The translations under genes were made by a program, and so were the position numbers. DNA of 64,000 nt from an uncultured Planctomycetaceae bacterium (lineage in GTDB: Bacteria > Planctomycetota > Planctomycetia > Pirellulales > Pirellulaceae), in the NCBI GenBank assembly GCA_903863885.1, contig CAIPEB010000454.1, positions 1 to 64,000 of the forward strand. The letters run 5' to 3'. Below are positions 45,064 to 53,383 of the stretch, piece after piece. The stretch's first letter is position 1. Each line of letters begins with the position of its first letter. The notes below the pieces were generated by a model that searched no databases, had not been told where the DNA came from, and saw only the letters and a list, made by a program, of their open reading frames with translations.

Positions 45064-45716
45064 GGGGTTTCTCTATCTTCGTCGAGCCATCCGGCTCCAC
45101 ATGTGACTGTCAGCTTCCGCAGGACGGTTTGACTGGACCTTCCTGTATCCTCGAGGCGCGGCGGTGAATGCACGGTCGGATTGTAACCGATCACGTGGTG
45201 GACCGGTTCTAGAAGATAGCGAGCGGTCGAAGCCAATCGAGTGGTGAAAACTCAGTCGCGAAGTGACGGCCCTATCAAAGCCGACTGGGCAAGACGACGC
45301 GAGCATTGCGAGCGTGGTCGCAGCCCAGGGTACACTTACGATATGAAAGGTAGCCACAACGTGGCGGCCGTAACCCCTTCGCGTCATCATTAGCGCCGTC
45401 CTTTCAGGACTCGGAGCTTGAATGGGGTGGGCGTAACCCGGGGCTGCGTCAAATCTCGCTGCGCTCGGCTTGCCTGCGCCCCGGGCTTTGATAGAGCTGT
45501 CCCTTCGGGACGGAAGATCGTCGATTACCTTTGACTTTGGACGGCCTGCGTGACCTCCCCGTGAATTGTTACGGTCGGATTTGGAAATCCGTTCTACGGG
45601 GATATCCATTCCGCCTGAATGACCGGTGCTGTTGCCGACCCCTGTCGCGCAGCGGCCGGCAATCACTAGAATGACTTCATTGATTTTCTGCAACGACTTT
45701 TCCGCGGACTCATCCC
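45064..45716. other. Repeat-rich divergent spacer between rdgB and the U32 gene
   Basis: This 653-bp spacer has no supported gene. The clearest structure is 45393-45514: CGTCCTTTCAGGACTCGG, then an inverted pair AACCCGGGGCTGCG/CTGCGCCCCGGGCT around a purine-pyrimidine core, then TGTCCCTTCGGGACGG. I know this arrangement (CCTTTCAGG...CCGGG...CCTTCGGGACGG) as a type of intergenic repeat in planctomycetes. Further fragments precede it: CGCGAAGTGACGG near 45256 and GCAGCCCAGGGTACAC near 45319. The arrangement looks like layered insertion of several repeat units. Confidence 0.6.
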
Positions 45717-47840
45717 ATGTCGGACTCGGCAACAGACGCCCACGAAGGCGAAGTAAACAGGCAGGACGATCGGCAGCTCGAGCTCCTCGCACCCGCGGGC
45801 GACGAGGCGGCTCTGAAAGCGGCTCTGAATGCCGGTGCCGATGCGGTCTATTTCGGCTTGACCGTGCTCAACGCGCGGCGCCGCGCCCGGAACTTCACCT
45901 ACGATCAGCTGTCGGCAACGGTTGCCGCGATCCATGCGGGCGGTGCGAGAGCGTATCTGACTTTGAACGTGGATATTGCGGAAAAAGAACTTGAAATTGC
46001 GGCTCGAGTCCTCGAGGCGGCCCGGGCTGCCGGTTGCGATGCGATTCTCGTTCGCGATCCCGCGCTGCTTGCGCTGCGTGCCGCGTTCCCCGAACTGGAG
46101 TACCATTTCAGCACCCAGAACTGCGTGACCAACAGCGCGGATGTCGCTGCCTCCGCGGTGCTCGGCGCGACGCGAACGGTGCTTGCCCGCGAAATGGATC
46201 TGACGGAGATCGCCGCAGCCAGCGCGGTGCCCGGCGTCGAGACCGAAGTCTTCGTTCAGGGTGCGCTCTGCTTCTCGGTGTCGGGACGCTGCCTCCTTTC
46301 GAGTTGGGTCGGCGGGCGCAGCGGCAATCGGGGTCAATGTGCCAGTCCTTGCCGCGTTCCGTGGTCTATCGACGACCAGTCCGCGGGCACGCCGCTCTCG
46401 ATGCGGGATCTCTCGGCGATCGACCGGCTCGAAGATCTGCGCAAGGCGGGCGTCCGCTCGCTGAAGATCGAAGGCCGAATGAAAAACGCCGCCTGGGTGA
46501 GCCGGGCCGTCTCGCTGTATCGGCGAGCGCTGGCGGGACAGGATCCGCAGGAGCTTGCGGCCGAGGCGGAACGCCTGGGGGCCTACACCGGCCGCGCGCT
46601 GACTTCGGCCTACCTCGACGGCGAACGGGCCGGACTGACGGGCGCCTCGGGCCGGTCTTCGTCCGCGGAATCGCCGCCGGACGTGAACGAGGAGGAGTTC
46701 ATTTCGACCGCTGAATCCCGGTCGCGTGAACGTTCGGTCTACAACCTGGAAATCATGGTCGAGCCCAAGGGCATCGAAATCCGCTGCAATTGCGCCGGCA
46801 TCGAGGACGCCTGGACTATCCCGAAGACGGTGATCCATCGTCCTCACAAGGCAGTCTCGGTCGAGACCGTCTTTCAGCGGCTCGCGGACGAACCGCTGCA
46901 TGGCTGCTCCATCTCGGGTATGAGCACGAACGATCCCGAGTTCCTGCTTGTGCCCCGAGCCGTGAATGCCGTCATCTCGCGGATCTCGAAGACGGTGCAG
47001 CGCGGCCAGAAGAATCGAAGCGAACTGACCACCGTCAAGCTCCCGCCGGCAGTTCAGGAAGTGATCAGGAAACCGATGCGTTATCCCGGCAGCCAGACAC
47101 CGCTGGGCGCCCCACCCGATCGCGTCCGCATTGATTTCCAGTCGCTCGACGATTTCCTGGGCAGCATCCGTCCCGCTGGCGGCGCCGTTGTCGACGGGAT
47201 CAAGGCCGGCCAATTGAGATCAGCCCGCTCGATCTGCCGCCGCGTTCCGCTGGTTGTCTCGCTGCCGTCCGTCTTCTTCGAGAAAGATATCGACGACATT
47301 CGGGCATTGCTGGCCGAGTGCGCGCGGGTCAACCAGACCGTTGAGGTCAACAGTTGGGGCGGCTGGCATCTCGCGAAAGAAGCCGGCGTGCGCATGGAAG
47401 GCGGGCCCGGTCTCGCGGTGCTGAATTCGCTTGCTGCCTACGCGCTGGCGAAATCCGGCATTGAATCCGTGACCGTTTCGCTCGAAGGCGATCGCAAGCA
47501 ACTCGAGGAACTCACGGCACGCTGCCCGCTCCCGACGTCGCTGTATGTCTTCGCCCGGCCGCCGCTGATGATCTCGCGGGCGCAACCGCCCGAAGAAATG
47601 GTCAACCAGATGCTCGCCGATCGGCGCGACACGCTGCTGTCGTCCCGGTGCGAACACGGACTGTGGGTGCTGCGACCCGACGAACCCTTGGATTTGCGGA
47701 ACGTGGAAAACGAGCGGATTCGGGTCAAGCATCTCGTCGTCGATCTGACCGGTTCGCCCGATCCGGTCTACGAGTGGGAACGCAGTCCCGGGCGGGGCAA
47801 GCCGGCCTTCCACTTCAACTACGACCGGGGACTCGATTGA
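45717..47840 (+). CDS. U32 peptidase-family protein, RlhA-like
   Basis: A 707-residue protein. The N-terminal TIM-barrel-like domain starts LLAPAGDEAALKAALNAGADAVYFGL. The U32 signature is complete near residues 175-210: EVFVQGALCFSVSGRCLLSSW, then GRSGNRGQCASPCRVPW, with four cysteines that in this family probably bind an iron-sulfur cluster. LKIEGRMKNAAWVSRAVSLYR follows. A long C-terminal region (about 330-707) fits DUF3656. E. coli relatives RlhA and TrhP are needed for hydroxylation of 23S rRNA or tRNA bases rather than proteolysis; the length favours the RlhA side. The gene is monocistronic, with its start at 45717 just inside a repeat-rich spacer. Confidence 0.88.
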   Translation: MSDSATDAHEGEVNRQDDRQLELLAPAGDEAALKAALNAGADAVYFGLTVLNARRRARNFTYDQLSATVAAIHAGGARAYLTLNVDIAEKELEIAARVLEAARAAGCDAILVRDPALLALRAAFPELEYHFSTQNCVTNSADVAASAVLGATRTVLAREMDLTEIAAASAVPGVETEVFVQGALCFSVSGRCLLSSWVGGRSGNRGQCASPCRVPWSIDDQSAGTPLSMRDLSAIDRLEDLRKAGVRSLKIEGRMKNAAWVSRAVSLYRRALAGQDPQELAAEAERLGAYTGRALTSAYLDGERAGLTGASGRSSSAESPPDVNEEEFISTAESRSRERSVYNLEIMVEPKGIEIRCNCAGIEDAWTIPKTVIHRPHKAVSVETVFQRLADEPLHGCSISGMSTNDPEFLLVPRAVNAVISRISKTVQRGQKNRSELTTVKLPPAVQEVIRKPMRYPGSQTPLGAPPDRVRIDFQSLDDFLGSIRPAGGAVVDGIKAGQLRSARSICRRVPLVVSLPSVFFEKDIDDIRALLAECARVNQTVEVNSWGGWHLAKEAGVRMEGGPGLAVLNSLAAYALAKSGIESVTVSLEGDRKQLEELTARCPLPTSLYVFARPPLMISRAQPPEEMVNQMLADRRDTLLSSRCEHGLWVLRPDEPLDLRNVENERIRVKHLVVDLTGSPDPVYEWERSPGRGKPAFHFNYDRGLD

Positions 47841-48031
47841 TCCGTGTCCGCCCCGGGCAGTGTTGATTCACGCAACGTCGAAGTGCGGTGCGTCCATCTT
47901 GTCTACCGCATCGCCATGACGTTCATTCTGCTCGAGTGCTTTGGGTGGCTTGTCGACGGCATCGCACGTGCGGAGAGCGATGCGGATCTTTGTAAGGCAT
48001 GCCCGACTCGCGCCCGCACGCTCTGCCTGCC

Positions 48032-49093
48032 TTATTCGCTGTTCGCACTGCGGCGACCGGCTAGCATCGATCCGATGACCCCGGCCGCGATGATTCCCAG
48101 CACCACGGTCAACAGGTACAGATTGAAGTGCCTGCCAAGTGCCGCCTTCAGCGGCGCTGCCAGGATCATCTTGATGCCCACGACCAGCAGGACGATCGCC
48201 AGCGCGATCTTGAGGTACTTGAATTTCTGAACCATGTCGGCCAACACGAAGTACAGCGACCTCAGGCCCAGGATGGCGAAGACGTTGCTGGTGAACACCA
48301 GAAACGGGTCCGCCGTGATCGCGAAAATGGCCGGAATCGAATCGACCGCGAAGATCACATCGGTTGTTTCGACCATGATCAAAGCCAGACTCAGCGGCGT
48401 CAGCAGCAGCACTCCGGGCTTCGCCCGTTCCAGTGCTTCATCGCGCTCAGCAGCAGCGCCGGGCAGGTCTCCCTCGCGCGCGGCGGCCGAACCGGCGCGG
48501 ACCACGAAATGCTCGCCGTGGAACCGCGAGGTTACGGGGAACAGCCGCCGCGTGATTCGCACGACGATGTTCTTATTAGGGTCAGTCTGTTCGTCGCGGA
48601 AGAACAGCATCTTGATCGCAGTCAGAATCAGAAACGCGGCGAAGACGTACAGGACCCAGTGAAACTCTGCGATCAGTTTTGCCCCGAGTCCGATCATGAT
48701 GCCTCGCATGATCAGCGCGCCCAGGATGCCCCAGAACAGCACCCGGTGCTGATACAGCGGGGGCACCGCGAAGAAGCTGAACACCATCGCAATCACAAAG
48801 ATGTTGTCGACACTGAGCGATTTCTCGACAACGTATCCGGTCAGGTACTTTTCGGCAGCCGACGCGCCGTCGTTCAGCTGCCCGTCCACCGGATCCACCG
48901 CGAGTCCGAGCCCAAGCCAGTGATGTTCGTATCCGAAATAGACCAGCACGCTGAACGCCAGGCCAAGCGCCAGCCAGACCGCGGACCAGCCGAGTGCTTC
49001 CCTGGTGCTGACGATGTGGGCGTGGCGGTGGAACACACCAAGGTCCAGGGCCAGCATCAGCAAGACAAACGCAATGAATGCAACCCAGATCAT
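48032..49093 (-). CDS. TerC/Alx family integral membrane protein
   Basis: A 353-residue protein with about eight to nine membrane helices. TerC-family motifs: LALDLGVFHR near the N-terminus, EKSLSVDNIFVIAMVFSFFAVP with the conserved DN, FWGILGALIMRG, and VETTDVIFAVDSIPAIFAIT with conserved acidic residues. A hydrophilic loop lies between helices (about 170-215; RFHGEHFVVRAG). Known relatives such as Alx/TerC are linked to manganese export and tellurite or pH response. The gene follows the small exported coiled-coil gene by 38 bp on the same strand and probably shares its transcript. Confidence 0.93.
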   Translation of the reverse strand: MIWVAFIAFVLLMLALDLGVFHRHAHIVSTREALGWSAVWLALGLAFSVLVYFGYEHHWLGLGLAVDPVDGQLNDGASAAEKYLTGYVVEKSLSVDNIFVIAMVFSFFAVPPLYQHRVLFWGILGALIMRGIMIGLGAKLIAEFHWVLYVFAAFLILTAIKMLFFRDEQTDPNKNIVVRITRRLFPVTSRFHGEHFVVRAGSAAAREGDLPGAAAERDEALERAKPGVLLLTPLSLALIMVETTDVIFAVDSIPAIFAITADPFLVFTSNVFAILGLRSLYFVLADMVQKFKYLKIALAIVLLVVGIKMILAAPLKAALGRHFNLYLLTVVLGIIAAGVIGSMLAGRRSANSE

Positions 49094-49131
49094 GCGGCGG
49101 TCGCTCCTGGCGGCCGATTCAGGCCGATGTG

Positions 49132-49956
49132 CTACTTGGACGCCGGTTTGCTGACCGGCGTGAACTGCTTGGGCTTGAACTCGTAATCTTTGCCGAGCAG
49201 GTCCTTGAGCTGGTTTCGCTGCACGGGCGTCAGGACCGAGAGCATTTCCTGCTGCGCTTCGGCCCGCAATTGTTCGATCTTCTTTCGCAGATCTTCCTCG
49301 ACCTCCTCACGCTTGTTGCGGAGTTCCTCGCGCTGCTGGTCGGTGATCTTCAGCAAGTCGGCAATCTGCTTGTTCTCGAGAGCCCGGACGCCGCCGTTGC
49401 GCATCTGGGTCTGCATCCTTAACTGCTCGAACCGCTTCATCTGATGCGGAAGCAGAATGTCCTTGATTTTTCCGTCGATGTTCGCGTTCAGGAGGTCCGA
49501 GAATTCGCGGATGAAGTCGGTCCGTTTGTCCGCGGGGAGATCGCGAACGGTCTTGCCGAATTCCTGACGGCGAGTCTGCACTTCGTCGCGCAGCTGGCGG
49601 AGCTTCTCGCGTTGTTCTTCGACAACCTCCAGCTCCTTGAGCACGTCTTCGTCGTCCAGCCAATTGACGGAGTTTTGCTGAATGCCGCCGCCCGTGCTCA
49701 TGCCCATGCTGAACGTCATGGCTTTTCCCATCATCATGGGCGACAGGTTGATGCTGGGCATCGGGCCTCCGCCGCTGAGATCGATGGCCTGGATTTCCAT
49801 CGGCCCGCCGTCCGACGACGCCGACATGATCACGGCGGATGCCTTGAGCGTCGGTTCCGGCGCCGGTTCGTTCGTCGGTTTTTCCTGCGCCGCCGCGGTC
49901 GTGAATCCACAGGCCGTCATCAGCAACGCAAACGACACACATCGCAATGGAGTCAT
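49132..49956 (-). CDS. Small exported coiled-coil protein, unknown function
   Basis: A 274-residue protein with a signal peptide (MTPLRCVSFALLMTACGFTTAAAQ). Residues 25-100 are a Met/Gly/Ser-rich, probably disordered region (SMGMSTGGG). Residues 105-260 are almost wholly helical and charged (LKELEVVEEQREKLRQLRDEV, LLKITDQQREELRNKREEVEEDLRKKIEQL), and end with LTPVQRNQLKDLLGKDYEF. The helical pattern with LTPVQ resembles CpxP/Spy-like periplasmic chaperone or metal-sensor helices, an inference only. The ATG at 49956 has GGAGAG upstream and starts the signal. It lies 38 bp before the terC-like gene on the same strand. Confidence 0.8.
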   Translation of the reverse strand: MTPLRCVSFALLMTACGFTTAAAQEKPTNEPAPEPTLKASAVIMSASSDGGPMEIQAIDLSGGGPMPSINLSPMMMGKAMTFSMGMSTGGGIQQNSVNWLDDEDVLKELEVVEEQREKLRQLRDEVQTRRQEFGKTVRDLPADKRTDFIREFSDLLNANIDGKIKDILLPHQMKRFEQLRMQTQMRNGGVRALENKQIADLLKITDQQREELRNKREEVEEDLRKKIEQLRAEAQQEMLSVLTPVQRNQLKDLLGKDYEFKPKQFTPVSKPASK

Positions 49957-50241
49957 CGAAGTTCTCTCCGCCCAATCCGGGAACAGCAGTCCTGCCGCAG
50001 CCGATAAAGCCGCGAACGTCCTCTGAACAGGAAGGATAATACAACCCGGCGAAACATGACACCCTGCGGACTCACCGTCAGGTTGTTTGTCGCTCGCGCA
50101 ACGTCCGGCGACCAACGGCGGGATATTCACCCGATGCGGCGGCATCGCTTGGGGCGGCGGTCCATCCACCCTGCGCTGCCTCAGACGCAGAGATTGGCAA
50201 CAATGTGGTTCACGGTTGCGAAACACGACAGCCAACGAATC

Positions 50242-50247
50242 AGAGGG
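50242..50247 (+). promoter_or_regulatory. Ribosome-binding site deciding the GH36 start
   Basis: AGAGGG stands 7 bases before the ATG at 50255. The later ATG at 50378 would give a cleaner signal peptide but has no purine-rich site, so the upstream start is preferred. The 298 bases before 50255 hold no other gene. Confidence 0.5.
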
Positions 50248-50254
50248 TCGCACG

Positions 50255-53200
50255 ATGGACAAGCATCCACCGCGTTCGTCCAAAGTCAGAGCAAATCCGT
50301 CGACGTTCGGTGCCGCGAATCGGTGTGGCGATGCGCACAGGTGCGGCACGACCCACTTGTTGGCCGCGTTCGCATTCATGCGATCTGCCATTTCCTCTCT
50401 TACGACTATTCTCGCCGTATTGACTCTTGCGGCGCATCTTCCTGCCGAAGAGGCTCGGACCTGGGACCTGCGGACCAGCGATACCGAAATTCGCATCGGC
50501 ATATTCGGCGACAAGCCGACTGTGCAGAGACTGGCCGCAGTCGGCTCATCCCACAACTGGATCGCCCGTCCTGTCGCCGTGCCGCTGATGGATAAGGTGT
50601 GGATCGGCGATCGCGAGATAACGCTGCAGTGGCGGCCTCAAAACGTGTCTCTCGATTCGGCCTCAGGTTGTCTCACGTTGGCATTCGCGAATGCCGACCC
50701 GCAACTGACGCTTCGCTCGGTGTGGCGTGCGCGATCGGGACGCGGCCCGGTCGAACACTGGCTGGAGATCGAAAACCGCTCGGGATCGCGGTTGACGGTC
50801 GCCCATCAGGACAGCCTCTCGCTCCACTCGCTCGATCTCGGCGGTCCCGCGACGCTGTGGTGGATCAAGCGCGGAGGCAGCAACGCATCGACCCAGGGCG
50901 GCACGTTGAGTCAGTCCGCAGTGCCCGGGTTGGATATCTCGCTGGTCAGCAATTGCGAGGACGGAGCCAGCCCCGTGCCGTGGCTTGCCGTTCAGGCGGA
51001 ACGAAACGGCGCAGGGATTGAATCGAGCGAAGGCCTGTATGTCGGTTGGGAGTTCTCCGGGTTGGGACGCATCGCAGCGCGTGCACAGTCCGGTTTGCCT
51101 CTGCTGCTGGATCTCGATGTCGGCAATCAACCGGAGTTCAAGACCGACGTGATGGCCGGCGAAACGCATCGGGTTCCTGCGGCATTTGTCGGCTGTTATC
51201 GAGGCGATCTCGATGAGGGCAGTTACAGTCTGCATCGGTTCGTGGTCGAGAAACTAAGGCCTCCGGTGCCGTCCGGATATCCCGATCCCGTGCTTGCCTA
51301 CAATCTGTATCTCGATGCGGGAGGCAATCGTGCGACCGAGGCCGATGTGCTTCGCAGCGCCGGATTCTGCGACTCGATCGGATTCGAGGCCTTCATGCCG
51401 GACGCCATGTGGTTTCCCGAGACGGGCGACTGGCGTTGGGATCCGGCCCGTTTTCCCCGCGGAGTCGGGCCGATCGAGGAGTTCGTACATCGAGCGGGAG
51501 GCAAGCTCGCACTGTGGTGCGCCTGGACGAACGGCGGGATTTCGTCGCATCCCGATGCGTTGAGCGTCCGGGGACCGCAAGGACATCCTGATTGGTTCAA
51601 TGCCGACTTTGCCGCGGACTGGCAGCCTGGCCCGTTTTACGGAGGGCAACTCTGCCTTGGCTGCGACGAGGCCCGCGACTGGGCGGAAAAGAAAACGAAA
51701 TGGCTGGTTGGCAATCACAAGCTCGACTACCTGAAGCACGACATCGGTCCGATCGTGACGCGATGCAATCGCACCAATCACCGCCATCGCAATACGGCGG
51801 ATGCCAGTTACTGGGCAGCGCTCGGCTATTACCAGATCCAGACGCGGTTGCGGCAGGCTTATCCGGACTTGATCCTCGAGAACTGCTCCGGCGGCGGCCA
51901 CATCAAGGATTTCGGCGTGGCGGCCGTTACGCATTACACGGTGGCCACCGACACGCTGTCCAATCTGCCCAATCGGCAGGCCATGTACGATTCCACATTC
52001 GCGATGCCGCCGCTCGTGCTGCAGTGCTACACGTACGACAACTACTATCCGGTGCGCGGCGACAATCCGGGCAATTTTCTCTGGCGAAGTGCGATGATGG
52101 GTGCCTGGCAGATCGACCCGACGGACACGGCGAAGTGGACCGAGGAGGAGAAAGACTCCACGCGGCGGTCTGTGGAAATCTATCGCGAATGGATTCGGCC
52201 CATGCTGGCCGACGTCAAAGTGCATCACGTGCTGCCGCGCCCCGACGGCGTGCGCTGGGACGGGATGTTCTATTGGAACGAACGTCTTCGTCGCGGCACG
52301 CTTTACGTTTGGCGTCCCGAATCGCCTGAATCCCGGCAGACCGTCAAGCTCAAGGGATTGGACGCAACAAAGAGTTACTGGCTGTGGTGCGAGGATGGAT
52401 CCATCGCGCCGGGCGTGCGTCGCGGCGAAGAACTGATGCGAACGGGATTGGAACTGTGTCTGCCGCAGACCTACGCGAGCGACCTGGTCTTCGTGCAGGA
52501 TGAATCGCTCGGGAAGCCCGCGGGCCTGGAACTGCCCGGCGATTTTCGTCTGACCGGCGCAAAGACCGAAGCAGGAATCTTCTCGGCATCTGCGCGTTTC
52601 CAATGGGGAGCGGCCTCGAACGCAAGAAGCTACAGATTGACCGTGGCAAAGGACTCCGAGTTTCGCGAAGTGATCTCGGGTGCGACAACTGGCAGGCCCG
52701 CAGCGGCTCTGGATGGGCTGCCGCCCGGCCAGCCGGTTTTCTGGCGGGTGGAGGCGATTTCGTGGGGCGGTCGCCGCCAGAGCTCGGGGCCGGTCGGAAC
52801 CTGCATTGTGCCACAGCTCAAGCGGCCTGCCGGGCTGACATTCCTTTCCGATATCCCGTGGCAGAAGGCGACGGCCGGCGCTGACAACCCGGTTCGGCGC
52901 GACGTGAACTACTACGGCAAGCCGATAGCGATCAACGGCAGGAACTATCCCAAGGGACTTTGGACCCATGCGTTTCCCGATGCGACGCCGGCCGACATTG
53001 TCTACGACCTTCCCTCCGGACAATTCAGGCAATTCAAGTCCGACGTCGGACTCGACGACGCGGCCGCCGGCGGCAGTGTGCAGTTTCAAGTTCTGGTCGA
53101 CGGCGCGGTGAAAGCCGACAGCGGCGTTCTCCAGTCCCGAAAGATCCACTCGATCCAAGTGGACCTCAGTGATGCGCACCAGCTGACCTTGCGCGTGCTC

Positions 53201-53296
53201 AACGGCGGCGACGGCCACTCCTGCGACCATGCCGCCTGGGGCGCCGCACGCCTCCTGGCCCCCAACAGCGAAGATCCGCTGGACGAGCAGAAGTAA
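50255..53296 (+). CDS. Exported GH36-type alpha-galactosidase with NPCBM domain
   Basis: A 1013-residue secreted glycosidase. A 41-residue polar extension precedes the signal core (SLTTILAVLTLAAHLPA); the alternative start at 50378 would remove it. An N-terminal beta-sandwich (about 70-320) is followed by the clan D TIM barrel. The likely nucleophile is Asp496 in DYLKHDIGP and the acid/base is Asp552 in ENCSGGGHIKDFG, both in GH36-like context. A fibronectin-type region (about 730-830; RFQWGAASNARSYRLTV) and a C-terminal NPCBM galactose-binding domain (about 855-1000; VNYYGKPIAINGRNYPKGLWTHA) complete it. It should release terminal alpha-galactose. It is convergent with the GH95-type gene. 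Confidence 0.88.
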   Translation: MDKHPPRSSKVRANPSTFGAANRCGDAHRCGTTHLLAAFAFMRSAISSLTTILAVLTLAAHLPAEEARTWDLRTSDTEIRIGIFGDKPTVQRLAAVGSSHNWIARPVAVPLMDKVWIGDREITLQWRPQNVSLDSASGCLTLAFANADPQLTLRSVWRARSGRGPVEHWLEIENRSGSRLTVAHQDSLSLHSLDLGGPATLWWIKRGGSNASTQGGTLSQSAVPGLDISLVSNCEDGASPVPWLAVQAERNGAGIESSEGLYVGWEFSGLGRIAARAQSGLPLLLDLDVGNQPEFKTDVMAGETHRVPAAFVGCYRGDLDEGSYSLHRFVVEKLRPPVPSGYPDPVLAYNLYLDAGGNRATEADVLRSAGFCDSIGFEAFMPDAMWFPETGDWRWDPARFPRGVGPIEEFVHRAGGKLALWCAWTNGGISSHPDALSVRGPQGHPDWFNADFAADWQPGPFYGGQLCLGCDEARDWAEKKTKWLVGNHKLDYLKHDIGPIVTRCNRTNHRHRNTADASYWAALGYYQIQTRLRQAYPDLILENCSGGGHIKDFGVAAVTHYTVATDTLSNLPNRQAMYDSTFAMPPLVLQCYTYDNYYPVRGDNPGNFLWRSAMMGAWQIDPTDTAKWTEEEKDSTRRSVEIYREWIRPMLADVKVHHVLPRPDGVRWDGMFYWNERLRRGTLYVWRPESPESRQTVKLKGLDATKSYWLWCEDGSIAPGVRRGEELMRTGLELCLPQTYASDLVFVQDESLGKPAGLELPGDFRLTGAKTEAGIFSASARFQWGAASNARSYRLTVAKDSEFREVISGATTGRPAAALDGLPPGQPVFWRVEAISWGGRRQSSGPVGTCIVPQLKRPAGLTFLSDIPWQKATAGADNPVRRDVNYYGKPIAINGRNYPKGLWTHAFPDATPADIVYDLPSGQFRQFKSDVGLDDAAAGGSVQFQVLVDGAVKADSGVLQSRKIHSIQVDLSDAHQLTLRVLNGGDGHSCDHAAWGAARLLAPNSEDPLDEQK

Positions 53297-53340
53297 TCGC
53301 GTGCTGTAACTCTTTGTTTTTTCCGCCGCGTTATCGTCTT

Positions 53341-53371
53341 ATCCGTGTTTCATCCGTGCCCATCCGTGGCC
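53341..53371. repeat. ATCCGTG tandem between convergent glycosidase genes
   Basis: Three imperfect 10-11 bp units beginning ATCCGTG (53341, 53352, 53362) fill most of the 87-bp spacer between the GH36 and GH95 genes. The spacer also holds a CTTTGTTTTTT tract at 53311-53321, which might act as a U-tract for the plus-strand gene, but I see no stable hairpin before it. Confidence 0.65.
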
Positions 53372-53383
53372 TCTCCGCCTTTT

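Noticed and set aside
47844-48031. Small plus-strand gene after the U32 gene
   Set aside because: The frame runs on into the 3' end of the TerC gene on the opposite strand, has no ribosome-binding site, and contains a repeat-like GGGTGGCTTGTCGACGG fragment.
51254-53230. 658-codon antisense frame opposite the GH36-type gene
   Set aside because: No domain pattern. The plus-strand gene contains the catalytic and NPCBM blocks.
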